Source: Phascolomyces articulosus
Taxonomy: Eukaryota > Mucoromycota > Mucoromycetes > Mucorales > Lichtheimiaceae
Length of the DNA: 64,000 nucleotides
Direction: 5' to 3'
Assembly: GCA_025677815.1 (NCBI GenBank)
Contig: JAIXMP010000022.1
Coordinates: 372,001-436,000, forward strand
The notes below the pieces were generated by a model. The model saw nothing but the letters and a program-made list of their open reading frames with translations, did not search any database and was not told the DNA's origin. The translations under genes and the position numbers were made by a program. Below are positions 1-12,610 of the stretch, piece by piece (the stretch's first letter is position 1; each line of letters begins with the position of its first letter).

Positions 1-203
1 GCAACAACCACCCATTCCTCTTTATATATATGAAATAAATAGGATTTCACCAATGGAATGTTGAAAACTAAGAGAGAAATATTTTTAACATGGCGATAAA
101 GACACTAATCTTTTTTTTTAACATTTACCTCCAATAACTAGGGTGCTGGATTATTTTATTTTTTTGTTATATTTTTCTACTTTTTGTACATAATTATATA
201 TAA

Positions 204-2357
204 TTATTGTCTCCATCCAGCATTTAGCTGCATAAGAGTTAATACAGCATCCATGGGGAAATCAACATTATTATTGTTATTATTATTTTGTCCGTTTCCT
301 TGTGTCTGTTGTTCTTCAGGCCTTTCACCCGATGACGATTCGCTATTTTCTCCTTCTCTTTGCGTGGTCAATGCGGAAGAATGAATTGTACTACTGAGAA
401 GTGCTGCCAGTTTATCTTCTGGCCGTTCACCAGAAACTGAATTATCCTTGTTTTCTGTTGTCACTGTTGATGATGACGCATCTTCGGAAGATCCTAGCTG
501 TTGATCTTGTTGTTGTGGATCTTGCTGGATCTGATCTGAAGGCTGTTGCTGCACCTCATTTCCATCGGAAGAATTCTCTGCTTCTGACTGTGGTTGTTGT
601 TGTGTATCTTGCCGTTGTGAATCATCTTTTTTTACTTCTGTATTATCCTCAGTTCCACCAGTAATATTTGCACTATTAGTGCCCTCTGATTCTTCTTCCT
701 GTTGTTGTTGCTGGTGTTGTTGTGTCTGTTGCTGTAATTGCTGCAAAAAATCAATTAATGGATTGGATAATTGTTCTTCATTGGCTCGCTCTGCATCTCC
801 TTCTCCTTTCACACCTAGTAATCGTGCAGCTGAATTTCCTACTACAGACGATGATTGTGATAGCATACCCAAATGCTGACATAAAATCGCAAGATGATTC
901 ATATCCGGTAATAATGGCTGTACAGGTGCATTGTTATTGAATTGTGCTATTCCTTGACCTTGGATTCCATTGACATTGGTTGCTACACTTGTTGCTGGAT
1001 TGGATGCATTGGAACCTGTCGTTGATGCTGTTGTACTTGAGGTCCCTGGGTCTGAAGAAACATTTAATCCTCCAATTGCTCCATCCATTGCATGCTTACG
1101 TCGTTCTTTCTCCTTGCGTTTTTGCTTTCGCTTCATAAATTCTTCCTCGACCCAGCGCCGTTTGTTTTCGGTATCCTCTTTACCAAATAACTTGTTCGCT
1201 CGTTTGTTGACACGGCAACGTAAATCATTATCTTTGTCTAGAAACATCGTCAATGTTAAGTAACACGGTGAAAATTTTATATGATATATGTAAATAAATT
1301 AAAAAAACACATACTTCGTTCTTCATTCAATGCACGCCATCTCTTTTTCCGTTCTCGATTATCTGCACGGACCTAATAAAATATTATATAAAACGTTAGT
1401 TTTTGTTTCTTTTTTTTTTATGCGCCAAAAAAAAATCCGGATATATCTTTCTCGATAGCAAATCTACTCATCCATCCCTTCTCTCTCCCAAAAAAAAATA
1501 TCGTCAAGTTTTCCCTTGCCCTCTCACAGTTCTATATCCCTGAGAACCTTGTCAAATAAGAAAAGAATAAAATCATTTTATCTCACCTTTTGATTGATTA
1601 GCTCTCGTTTGAGCATTTCTGCTGTAAGTTGTGAAACTGAGGGTATTGAGTTTCCATCATTCAGTACTACACCAGTCATGGGTTGTGGATCATTATTATT
1701 TCCATTAGCTGGTGCAGTATGAGACACAATGGGTGGTGAACTGGTATTGAGAGCAAACAAATGTTGTCCATTATTATGTGCGTCGTTACTCGCAATAGAG
1801 GTTGATGCAGTGGATGTGGTCGCTACCGTACTTGTACTAGTAACAGCAGATGTGGTTGCTGCCATAGCTGCTGCTGCTGCCTGAGCAAGTGCTTGTGCTT
1901 GTGCAGCAGTAACTTGCTGAAACTGTGCTGGTGTCATGTTGAGATTCGAAAGGTCATGGGTGGATATATTATTCGCGGCAGCAGTAGCTACTGCTACCGT
2001 GGCTGCTGCACTTGTCGTTGGCGAATGGTGCTGTGGCTGTGGCGATGTTTGTGCATGGTGTTGTTGTGTAGTGGGTGGTGGTGTAGCGAATGCAACAGGT
2101 GTTGTTGCTGTAGTGGTAGTGGTGGAAGTAACTGTAGTAACCGGAGGAGGCGTTTTTTGGATTTGGTTGTCTTTATTGTCATCTTGTGACTCTGCAAATG
2201 ACTTTATGGATGCTACTGCTTCTGCTGTTAATCGTTCAATACGTTCTTGTTCAGTCTCTTCATGTAATTCTTCCATGGGATCGTCCGTAAGTTGTTGTTC
2301 CTGTGATTGTTGTTTTTCATGTTCTTCATTATTAGGTGGTGACTGATTTGGATCCAT
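204..2357 (-). CDS. DUF3020-domain protein, putative nuclear/transcription-associated factor
   Basis: Three exons on the minus strand (2357-1587, 1372-1315, 1237-204) join in frame to about 620 residues. The conserved core lies at the first exon junction, residues about 250-325: a basic stretch with RADNRERKKRWR, then NKDNDLRCRVNKRANKLFG, then a Lys/Arg/Glu-rich helix. This matches the fungal DUF3020 family, whose function is unknown and which often sits in transcription-factor-like proteins. Everything else is low complexity: Thr/Ala-rich before the core, Gln/Asn-rich after it, with a run of seven Asn near the C-terminus. The basic core suggests nuclear location and nucleic-acid contact, which is inference. 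The start is the first ATG after a TATA-like stretch (2383-2391, minus). Introns have GTGAGA and GTATGT donors and TAG acceptors. No catalytic motif is visible. Confidence 0.85.
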
Positions 2358-5300
2358 TTTTCTTTAGTATGCTTTTGTATATGTTTATATAGATATATAA
2401 ATATTTCTTCAATATTTTATCTGCTATTATTTTCTAGTCTTTTATATTATCTTGTTTTTATCCGAATGATTCCAAAGTAAAAAACGAGATCAGGACCATG
2501 AACTTGTTAGTCAAGCAGCGTATTGTAACTCGACGTTTTTTCTATTCTTTAAAAAAAAAAAAAGGCAGCGGAGTTTTTCGAGTATGTTTCTTCTTTTTTA
2601 GGCGTTCTATATATTTTATTTATCATTTACAAAATAATAAAGGCTTTACAAATCGCATACCCACTAAAGCCGGATCTCAAGGACTGGTTAAAAAAACTCC
2701 ATAAGATAATCTGGTGCTAAATCTTGCCACCTGTGCTGTCTCTTTATCCTTCCCCTTCATTAATCGTACCTATTTAATTATTGCATTAACAAAGCTAATG
2801 CTGTGAACAATATCCATCTTAGCTTGACAGTGCATTTTTTTGACACTGATAAAAGCATAAAACTCTAGAACACGTAAGTGTTTAGCTTAATTTAACAGCA
2901 CTTTCTCCTAGATCTGTCTCATGGGAAATAAGTATCACATAGTACAATCAATAGAAATAACTATGAACACAATAATACTGATTTTTTTGTTTTAATTAAA
3001 ATACGTAGCATTTAAATACTTGTATGCGCTAAAGAACCACCTATTACTTTAAAGATAAAAATGGGTATTGATTTTTAAACACAATCCTTATATAGTCTTT
3101 TTTATTATTGAAGTCATTTTATTCGGTTTTATTAATGCTGTCATGAGAGTGTTATATTTGTGTATGGGTTTTTCCTTTTTATAATTTTCTTTATTTATTA
3201 TGGTATTTCATTGATAATACAGCAATTCAATAGGTATGAGTAATAAAGGGAAAAGATAAGGAGACATCACAGGTAGCAAACTTTGGTTGATCACATAGGT
3301 AACAAATTACTAAGAATTCTACCGATCTTGCTACCTGTGTAGTAATTCTCTTTAAAAATATATAATAATAGGTAATGTGTAAGTATAAGATCATCACCAA
3401 CTGGCTGTCATGAAGTTAGTCATGAGTAGTAAAGTGGCGATGAAGCAAGAAATAATTTGTTGATGATTTTAATAGAATCGGATATGCGTGATAACAAACA
3501 AAAAACCATATGGAAGTGCTGTACAAATACCCCATCAATTCCTCGCTTGTATCAGCATTCGAAGAACATTTAATAATATGAAAGCATTTAAAGAAGGTGA
3601 GTGCTATTTGTATAGCCTATTAGTATGCTATGCTTTTTCTAACCAGAACCGTATTTTCTATTCGCCCTTTGTTTTGATGCCAAAAAATTAATATATATTT
3701 TGATGCTATTAATCATTATAGTTAACTCTTTCAAAGCAATGCTTCAAAAGTTTGATAGGTTGCATGAGAAATAGTAAATTAACCAACTTAATATTATGCT
3801 GCAGAATGACAATGACAATGGTGCTTTTTTATCAATAAAAAATTTCCATCACACACAATCAATCGACTCTAAATTCTCTCTATGAAATTAATATAAATAA
3901 AATAAGAAAAATATAGACTTTTTGTTAATATACTTATTAGTACTTCTGTTTTATATAATAAACAATAGATGGTGATCAAAAAAAAGTAAACGTGTTTTTG
4001 GTAGCTAATTAATGATTGTCGTGTCCATATGAAAAGAATACGCCAAATAGGTGTATCTAAATTTAAATGAGGAAGAAAAGAATAAATAATAAATAAAATA
4101 GAATAACGCCATTATTATGAAATGGTGTGAATTAGAACGGTATACCAAATAAGGTATAATGTTCAACAATAAGAAAATAAGAAATGAATAAACGCCTTCT
4201 TAGCATAAGGCGTAAATTAACAATAACAAATATCAATCCTCATCTCTATGGACTCATATAAACACGTACCCGACAATAGATAAATAATTAGAAATAAACA
4301 CTTCATCGAAAAGTATAAAAGGACCTCAATTTTATTAGATAGTTGAATCATCATTACTTTGATTGAAATAAATCTATATAACAGTCTCAACGTATTCCTA
4401 TATCGTTTTTATTTTCTATTCGTGATACCTTTTATATTTTTCACAATGATTACTGGGAATGCTATTATTATAGTAAAGAATAAATACGTTATTTATAGAT
4501 ATAATCAATTATTATGTTTAAGACAAAAATATATAGAGGTAGTGAGTCCATATATAAACATACAGAAAAGATGAGGAACCAGCTTTTTTTTTACATATTT
4601 ATGTTTCATCACCATTCATATAACAAAAAAGCTTTACGTTATGTTTATATATAATATGATAATGATAAGAAGTGAGCATATTCATTATTTTGAAAAGGTA
4701 TATTATGTTAGGTGTAAAATATTAGTAGTTGTATATATTAGGAAGAGATGAAACAGTAGGAAGGGATAACAGCAGCATGAAGAAGAAGGTAGGAAAGGAA
4801 AAAAGGAAGCAGGGACTTTTTAGCTTGTTTTCTTCTTACTCTGTAATATATGTCGATTATAAGAAGGTAAATTAAATAGAGAAGAGTAATTCAGATTTGT
4901 TTATTTATTCGACATGTCAACGCAAAAAATTGAGTATTGATTATGATTTTTGGTCAAGTGGTCAATATGGTTATCAGAGATGAATACCATTACTTTTATA
5001 TGTTACAATAATAGCAAGAATATGAATAAAATATAATTTGGCCCTAGGAGGGGCATATTGTATTAAAAATGAAAAAGTTCTATAATTATTTTAAAATATT
5101 AAAAAAAAATATTGAAACCTACACATTTATATTTTGCTTTTTAAAAAAAATGAGCTGGTAGAAACAAATAGTACCCGGAATCCAGAAGAGTTTCTGTTCC
5201 AAATGGTCAACTGGGAAGTTTGAACTGAAGTTGAATAGTTAGTAACAAATAGTTCGAAAATTTAAACTAGAACTGAACAGGTGGTTGATTAATAAAAACT

Positions 5301-6101
5301 AGTTCAACTGATGGTCAAATGGTAATTATCTTATTAATGAACTTCATTAAATTGACTTTATTTTCTGAAATTAATAAAAACATAAGCAAAAAGATAACCA
5401 AAATCATATTGAATTACTTATATTATATGTTTATGCTAAAGTTGGTATATATATGCATATGTGTGTGTATATGTGTTTCTCTTATTTATTTAGAAGTACT
5501 CTATTAAAAACATCAATATATAGACCATAAACAGTAACTACTAAAATAGTAATAAATTTAAATGTAATAATAAAAGAGATGAATAAGAATATGGTTGGGA
5601 ATCTTTTTATTGTTCAAATTTGCTCATATTTATATATTTTGTCTATCTAACATAATAATGTTATTTACTAGTAGATCATTCTAGTATAATATATCACTGA
5701 CTTTGATTAAAGGATAATTAGTATTAAGAAAATATAAATATATAGATCAAACTTGAAAATTAAAGAAGTATAAAAAAGGGAATAATAAAAATAGAAATAA
5801 AAATAGTATAGATATGCATAGATAACAAATAAGAATAATAAAGATAGAGAATATAATGAAAGTACTAATAAAATAATAAATAATAATATTAAAGGGAAGA
5901 AAAAGGTACAGAAAATAAAAATATAAAGATAACAGATTGGCATATTAATAGATGAAAAAGGAAAATGACACGATTGACACGGATGAACTATTAGTCTGTC
6001 TGAGCCAATAACATCAAAGGAATAGATTTTGGATCTAGACCCCTTGTTGTCAAGTGGGTGAGGCCAGAAGAACCACCACACAAAGCATTAAAGAGACTGT
6101 C
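2358..6101. other. Gene-poor AT-rich spacer
   Basis: About 3.7 kb without a supportable gene. Short open frames here are AT-rich, hydrophobic and have no splice partners. The only structure I see is a 12-bp inverted repeat (3268-3339) and, at about 5160-5310, a patch where short words such as ACAAATAGT and GAACT/AGTTC recur loosely. Confidence 0.6.
3268..3339. repeat. 12-bp perfect inverted repeat, 48-nt spacer
   Basis: CACAGGTAGCAA at 3268-3279 is the exact reverse complement of TTGCTACCTGTG at 3328-3339. It could be a hairpin or the footprint of a tiny non-autonomous element. No flanking duplication was recognised. Confidence 0.6.
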
Positions 6102-6174
6102 GCCTGTGTAGTCTAACGGATAAGACGTCAGACTCCTAATCTGAAGGTTCCGGGTTCGAATCCCGGCATGGGTA
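6102..6174 (+). tRNA. tRNA-Arg (anticodon CCT)
   Basis: A 73-nt cloverleaf without an intron. The acceptor arm pairs 6102-6108 with 6167-6173 using G-U pairs, with discriminator A6174. The D stem is GTCT/AGAC (6111-6114, 6123-6126). The anticodon stem TCAGA/TCTGA encloses the loop CTCCTAA, giving anticodon CCT at 6135-6137, which reads AGG. The T arm is CCGGG-TTCGAAT-CCCGG (6150-6166). Internal A box (TAGTCTAACGG) and B box (GGTTCGAATCC) are present. A TTTT run shortly downstream (about 6190) can stop Pol III. Confidence 0.95.
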
Positions 6175-7051
6175 CCAAAAAAAGAGGTGGTTTTGCTAAT
6201 TCTAATTTTGGGAATGTGTTACCATAGATTTAAACAAACAGTATAGATGTATAGCATTATGTAAAGGCTATGTTTTTGTAAAAATAAATCTTTAGCTTTT
6301 GACCTGGTGAATCCCTGTTCTTGTCCTTTTACATTTGTTGATTGTTGTAAAGAAGTATTCGTGCTCCTGGCTTGGCGTCGCCGCGAGACGACGCAAAAAC
6401 AGAAACGACACTTTCGTCATATTATTATTTATTTTTTTGGTTGGTTGCTACTACTCTCGTTAAAAAAATTATTCTTATTTATTTTTTGAAAGTAGTGATG
6501 TGACTATAAATTTTATTTACCGAAATGATATGACTTTATTCATAATGTTAATTAATAAAAGGATGTCACTACTAATTTAACTACGGAAACAACTATACAT
6601 ACTTATTCTCAAGGAATAAAATAATAATATGTTTTAAGAAGAAAAGGGACAAATAATAATAACAATGCAAAAGTGACAGTCTTGTGTCAACAAAAGATCA
6701 TAGCTTGAAATTAACACAATATCTTTTCACTTATGAGGGTATCACTGAAAATAGGAATAATGTTTGATACGATTATGAAGTACAATATCCGGAAAGTATG
6801 ATATAATGTTCACTAAAAATACTCATCACAAAAAGTATAGTTCTTGATGATGTTTTTTATATTTTATTCTACTGAAAGATTAACATTATTACTACTGAAT
6901 ACAACACAAGAAATATCCCATCTTGATTATTGCTAGTAGTTTCATAATATATATTAATATATAGTGGTTAAAAGCTGCTGTAACCATTGTGTAGATGTTA
7001 TCCATTTAAAATTATCAATATCACAAATAACAATAATAATAATATCACGTC
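6175..7051. other. Intergenic spacer, no gene seen
   Basis: AT-rich sequence between the tRNA and the inverted repeat at 7052. No supportable gene or RNA was found. Confidence 0.6.
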
Positions 7052-7176
7052 TTTTCACTACTGGAAAGAACCTTGTTAAATCTTGTTGTGGGTCTAGTAA
7101 AGTATCTGTTTGGACCGATTTTATTGAAATTACCAGGATGAACAAGATTTAACAAGTTTCTTTCCCGTAGTGAAAA
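7052..7176. repeat. 36-nt inverted repeat around a 53-nt loop (MITE-like hairpin)
   Basis: Positions 7052-7087 and 7141-7176 are reverse complements over 36 nt with only two mismatches. The arms read outward as TTTTCACTAC...GTAGTGAAAA. The 53-nt loop holds no long open frame. It could be a miniature inverted-repeat element (the CACTA-like ends are suggestive only) or a transcribed hairpin. The flanking A/T runs belong to the palindrome, so no target-site duplication can be claimed. Confidence 0.75.
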
Positions 7177-7248
7177 TTAAATTTAATACAGGAAAACAAA
7201 GAACCAGCAATAAGATTGGGTCCTGGCCCTTTTTATCCACTTGGCAAA

Positions 7249-7263
7249 TATATATATAAAAGG
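7249..7263 (+). promoter_or_regulatory. TATA box of the small unknown gene
   Basis: TATATATATAAAAGG is followed by a pyrimidine-rich stretch (TTTTTTCTCTCTCC) and then ACAAACACTCACAAG, a typical fungal core promoter and leader. It lies about 90-150 bp before the candidate start codons. Confidence 0.5.
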
Positions 7264-7404
7264 AGAATATTTTTTCTTTTTTTTTCTCTCTCCATCGAAT
7301 CGTCTTTTACAAACACTCACAAGCAAAGTTTTTTTTTTTTTAAAAAAAAAAAACATGAGACGTAATTACTACTATTTCTCTTTTGTGGGTAGCGTTGGAA
7401 TACA

Positions 7405-7865
7405 ATGTTAAACTTTAATGTATTTATATATCTAATTTGTTATAACGTACTGTTTCTTTATTTTTATAGCGTTGCCTTTGTCAACAACAATCTTCTGGGT
7501 GTCCTGGATTGGTTCTCTTTCATCTACGATCATTTGCTTGGAGTTCCTGCAATGTTTTCTGTAAAAAAGCCATGTAGTTGCTCAGTACAAGTATGGTCAC
7601 AAGTTGATGAATTATGGGAGGTGGCCATCGGCAGGAAGCATCCCTTATACTTACGTGGTAAGCACTCATTGTGTTCTATAACGTAAATAATTTTATACAT
7701 CAATCACCAAACAATAATACTAATACGAAATCATTTTTTTTATATGTCAAGATATTTCTTCTAGCCAGGGCCTCACAATTTGCTTATATGCGAAGTTATT
7801 ATACATTTAATAATTTATTGAGAATCGGATTTAAGAGGAAGGGTGTCATTGTGGTTACTTTATAA
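7405..7865 (+). CDS. Small hypothetical protein, two or three exons
   Basis: I do not recognise the family. A body exon ending at 7657 (GTAAGC donor) splices in frame to 7765-7865, giving a basic C-terminus that includes YTFNNLLRIGFKRKG. As annotated from the ATG at 7405 the product is 117 residues and would begin with a hydrophobic segment. However, the stretch just before 7475 looks like an intron end (CTTTATTTTTATAG), so the true start may be an upstream exon near the ATG at 7354; the phase from that ATG does not fit any donor I could find. The visible middle part is Trp/Leu-rich and holds a CSCS motif. A good TATA box lies upstream. Start and function are unresolved. Confidence 0.4.
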
Positions 7866-9438
7866 TCGTTTATTAGCTTACTCATATCATTATTATTTCT
7901 TTATGACATAAGCATTTTGTTTGGATCCGGCATAGATTAGAAATATCTTGATTTGTTAATAAAATGTAACAGTTATTAATCACTAAATCTAGCAACCTAA
8001 GAATATCGAGATAATTAAATCCATACTGTCCAATTACACTATTTCAAATTCTGAATCGTCTATGTTGTGGGAACATGCTATTTACTGTCGGGTATTTTAG
8101 ACAAGACTGATTAATTTAAAAATACATTAATACCATTGCATTTAGTATCGATGAGTCGTCAACTTTCAGATAATCATTTTATTGCACAACATAGTTTATT
8201 TATTGAGTTGCTGTAAAGAAAATGTAGAAAAGGGGTCTGGTAACTTTTGTATATTTAGACTAATTAATAATAATAAATTATAATAAAACTTACTCATTAA
8301 TCATCCGAGATTATACATTACTGCTGATGATAATGTTGGAGTGTGTTATTAAATTATCAATGACACCGCATATTTTCCTATCAAAAGCAACAACAAAAGC
8401 CTTTTATATACAGGAAGAGAGTAGAGGAAATTACTTATTTTTTAAAATCCAGGGGAATTAATAAAAAGATATATAATAAATGCAATTCATTTTTATATAT
8501 CATGTGTATCAAATCCAGTCACTGTTATTAGGTAAAGTAAAATTTCAAATAATGGCTTGCTGCTGGTACTACGTATATACAAAGTAACGGATTGTGTATT
8601 CACGGTATATCATTGAATTACACTAACTGATGCAAATACAATAACCAGTACATCATCCGGTCGTTTATTTCCAGAGATCATTATCGTACTTAGATAGAAC
8701 ATGAGCAAATCGATTTTTCTAACACGCACAATGGAAAGGGTAAATTGGAAAAGCATTTACGCCAATGTCCGTCATTTACGTGTGTTATTTAGTCAGCTTT
8801 TCTAAATATAATTGTCGATCCATTATCACGATACCAACCGTAAGAAAGGTTTAATAAAGGGAGTAATGGTACAAAACGGGAAGTGTTTCAACTCTATTGG
8901 TAATGTGTGTGTACTGTTGTCTAGCTACATATTAATCAAATTTATACCATGTTGTTTGTATTTCTGTGAAATGAATAAGGAATAACCCGTGTTCCTGTAA
9001 AGAAACTCTTAATTAATATTATTAACAAGTAATTTTACTTTTTCTAAAGTTATTGTACCTGGATATGTATATATAGTAGCAACTAAATAAACAACTATAC
9101 CGCAAATAAGAAAAGAAGAAGAAAAAGAAAACACTACGACATGAGAAGAGCAGTAAAGTTATATGCAACGGTGATCAATGATGACGAATAATAATAGTAA
9201 ATTAAAATGTTCTATATATGTACACAGAGCTTCTAAATTGCCCTTTGGGGGGTTGAGAGAGGTGATATAAATATCAATGTGAATACATGTGTGAATTTTG
9301 AACGTTGTAAGGTTTACAAGGAGAAAGATGACATTTTATACTCGAATTCGCATATCACAAAATTTCGATTATAATTATTAACTCCTTGAAAGTGTTGTAT
9401 TATTCGTAAAATCCATATCGAGTCAATTATCACGATTA
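7866..9438. other. Intergenic spacer, no gene seen
   Basis: About 1.6 kb of AT-rich sequence. A 34-codon open frame from the ATG at 8701 is visible, but nothing supports it. Confidence 0.55.
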
Positions 9439-9726
9439 TTATTGTTCTTCTTTTTGTTCTTGGGAGATTCGTTTAAAGCGTTCTATATCTTGTTGTTCTT
9501 GATCATGTTGCTTTGCTTGTTGCTTAGCTTCCGATGCAGCTAACATTTGATCTATAGAAACAAACGCGATTAAGTTGTTATTTTCCAAAAAAAAAAAAAA
9601 AGACGCGAAAAAGTTGTATTTTTTTTTTCACATACAATAGTTGCTCTTGACCAACATGAACTCAACACCTCCTCCAAGCATGACGCCAAGACCAAATATT
9701 TTAGTATAAAATTGCGCGAGACTCAT
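9439..9726 (-). CDS. Small mitochondrial-type single-pass membrane protein, UQCC5/SMIM4-like
   Basis: Two exons (9726-9636 and 9551-9439) join in frame to 67 residues; the intron has a GTATGT donor and a TATAG acceptor. An N-terminal amphipathic start (MSLAQFYTK) is followed by one hydrophobic segment, FGLGVMLGGGVEFMLVK, and then a Gln/Glu/Lys-rich helical tail. The segment resembles human SMIM4/UQCC5, an inner-membrane assembly factor of respiratory complex III, in its Gly-Gly, Glu and final Met-x-Lys pattern and in total length. That assignment rests on short-motif resemblance and needs a profile search. An alternative is another small assembly or respiratory-chain subunit. The gene is compact, and its start lies only 126 bp from the stop codon of the RGS gene on the same strand. 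Confidence 0.7.
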
Positions 9727-9852
9727 TATAAGTTTATTGCTACAAAGGGTTTGGAATAATAGTAATAATAATAATAATAATAAAAGGAGAGAATAAAAAC
9801 AAAAATAGAATGTGTTTCCGCTAAATGTATGTACTAGAATTATGTAGTGTGA

Positions 9853-11989
9853 CTATGCCTTATTTTCAACAAAAGACGGGCTGGAAAACAGCTCACTGTC
9901 GACCACTGCCTCATGCTTTTTATTTTGTTTTTGTTGTTCCCGTTCCTTTGCATCATGAATCTTGCGGTACCTTGGTGTCTTGACAAACTTGGGTACGGAA
10001 TCAGATGCCATTAATCGACAAATGTGTTCATTAACCCGATCCAACCACTTGAGCATCATGCGTAAAGCTTGCGATGTAGAATGCGTAGAAATAACTACCG
10101 TGGAAGTCTTGGATTGCCCTGCACTATAGTTGGGAACGAGTTGTACCATGGAATTGACAACACGAGCCATTTCTTGACGTAGCGAATGTTCAACGTTTAG
10201 TTCGCAACGCGAACCTGGCGCCAGATAAGTAGACCAGATATCATAGGCATCTTCCAATAAATCTTTTTGTTGTTGAGATGGCATAGCTGGGCTTTGGTTA
10301 CGGCATTTTCGTCGCAATGTGGAATAATCGATCCAAAAGTCAAGATTTTCTTCACAAAAGTTAGCTCGAAGAAAGTCCTTGAAGAGTGATCGTAGTTGAG
10401 CATCATCCAAGATAACTTTGAGGCGCGCAGCATTGCTTTCCTTGGGATCATCCTTTGATGAATTAAAATTATGATTATGCATTACTGAGGATTCCGGGAT
10501 TGGATACTCGATAGCTGTGCTTGATGGACGTGAAGTAGATGATTGAGTGCTTTGGCGGCTTCGAGGTGGTCTTGCTGGAGGGGATGGTGATGTAGATGAG
10601 GAGGGTAAATCAATAATTGTATCAGGGTCTTGCGATAATATTTCACGCAACGTTGTTTGCTGATCTTCTTCATCGACACTGGATGGTAAAGTGGATTGAC
10701 TACGCAAGGATCGGGTACGTGCAAGACTAGATGCAGAGGAGGATCTAGCAACAGGCTGTGAAGTAGCAGTAGTTGCTTTGTGTTCGAATTCAGCCACTAC
10801 TTCCTTGCCTTTTCCAGTAACGATCAGCATGATTGTTTTTGAAGCTTTTGCTGGTACAGATTGTTTTGGATCTTGAAATTCGATCCATCCATATTTTATA
10901 AACTCATTGACAATGCCTTCTGCTTCTTCACGAGACGATACAGTACTGTATTCTGTCAGCCAGTCGCAAGCCAACTGAGTCGAAAATACCGTACGCATGT
11001 TCTTGGCAGACCGCGTGGTGGTAAGACCCCCTTTATTGCTAGCACCCTTTTTAGAAAAAGTCAGAAGGTTATTGGCAAGTAATTGTACTCTTGAATCGCC
11101 ATGAGAGATATTGGATGTCATGGCAAATGGTGCTGGGTTCGAAGTATTTGTAGAGCCAGATGATTGTGATGAAGCACCAGAAAGACCTGATTTTCCGTTA
11201 CTATTCTTGATACTGGAAGATGAAGAAGATGCCTTTGTGCTTTGGTTGTTGGTTTTTTCAAAATCTCCTTCATGTGGCAAACAGGTCATCATGATATGAA
11301 AGACAACAGAAAGATTTTGTCGACCAAAAGTGATCTGATCATCATCTGCGTGGCGCTCCAAACGTACAAGTTGAATGGGTTCGATATGACCAAAATTCTT
11401 TCGTAACTGAGTCATATCGGCTTCAGTACGTACACAAAAATCTTGTAGTACACAAAGACCTTTGGGTGTCAGCTGCCATATACCTTTGTCACGAAACGAA
11501 CGGCTTTGGGGATCGGTGGCGTTCTCTGTCAACCTACACTGCTGAAATTGTTGACATAGTGCTTTTGCCATATCCTTCTCCATGTTGAATGTTGTTGTTG
11601 TGGTTGTTCGTAAAAGTTTGGATGGGTCGTTTGGGTCCGGCATACGTGCAGTATGTGAGAAACGTAAGGATCCTAACGCTTGGATAGCATCCTCTGATGT
11701 AAATGTATTGGGATAGTTTCGGAACAAGTAACGATGTGTGTCAAGGGGGATTTGCACGATCAAAGCTGCAAAAAGATCGTGGATATCCTAAAAAGAGTTG
11801 TGTATATGTAATGTGTATATATTAATATGAAATCCCTCGCAGTAGATCTTGCCCCTTCGCACGCCGCTCCTGGAGAAGCATTATACAATGAGAAACAAAA
11901 AGTTAGCTATATACCTTTAGATAAGGACGCCCATCAATTGTGAATTTCATCATTGATGTATAGGCCTGCTGTGAAATACCAGGATCCAT
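9853..11989 (-). CDS. SST2: DEP-DEP-RGS regulator of G-protein signalling (Sst2/FlbA type)
   Basis: Two exons (11989-11915, 11787-9853) give 669 residues. The order is a first DEP-like region (about 30-145, with ending IWQLTPKGLCVLQDF), a Ser/Asn-rich linker, a second DEP domain (about 288-363, CDWLTEYSTVSSREEAEGIV), a Ser/Pro/Arg-rich spacer, then an RGS box (about 480-628, with FKDFLRANFCEENLDFWIDY). The RGS box carries an insert between its helices. Proteins of this layout, yeast Sst2 and Aspergillus FlbA, accelerate GTP hydrolysis on the G-alpha subunit of pheromone or growth signalling, with DEP domains tethering them to receptors. The first exon is short but in frame (MDPGISQQAYTSMMKF). 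The length matches the family (about 700). No neighbour is functionally linked. Confidence 0.92.
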
Positions 11990-12610
11990 ATTATTTTATT
12001 AAGGGTATTGAAAAAAAAAGTAATAAAAATAAAAAGTAAAAGAAAAAAGAAAAAAGAAACAAGAAAAAGAAGTAAAAAAAGAATAAAAAAATTAAACATG
12101 TTTATACCTTTTTTTTAACGCATCTTGATAATATTAGTCTGTGAGCGTATTAGGTGTGCATATATAACATCAATTTTATGGCTACTTTGTGTTTATATTC
12201 CCCCTTTGATTATTGAACTATATAAAAATGATAATAGTAATAATAATAATAATTGGGGGTTGACTAAAAAGTATTTAACAAATTTAACAAGTAGTTATTA
12301 GCTCAGTTAGGAGTTAGGATAGTAGAAAAAGAAAGGGAGAATTTCATTCTATTCAAGAGTGATAAAACAGAAAGAACATAATAAAAAAATAGGGGGACAA
12401 CAACGATGAATGAGAAAACTAAAATATATTCAATAAAACAAAACGCTTAGACCTTCGTATGTTCTAAACTTGCCAGCAAAAAAAGGCAACTAACCCCCCA
12501 CTTTAGATTCCCAAAATAACAACCTTGTGGCTCGCTGTCAATCTCAGAATAGAGACAAGGCAAGATGTTTTTTTACCCTTTTTTTTTTTTAAAGTTTTCT
12601 TGTTTATTAT
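11990..12610. other. Spacer between RGS and EDE1 genes
   Basis: About 620 bp holding the RGS promoter (minus strand) and the EDE1 3' flank. It is A/T-rich with a purine tract at 12009-12090. No gene is seen. Confidence 0.6.

Noticed and set aside
5707..6081. 124-codon hydrophobic frame on the minus strand next to the tRNA
   Set aside because: Almost only Phe/Leu/Ile/Tyr codons from A/T-rich repeats on the other strand; no promoter, splice sites or family.
2358..6101. Centromere or replication origin in the gene desert
   Set aside because: Only AT-richness supports it; no repeat array or consensus element is visible.
7354..7400. First exon of the small gene from ATG 7354
   Set aside because: Position fits the TATA box, but no donor in it gives the phase required by the next exon.
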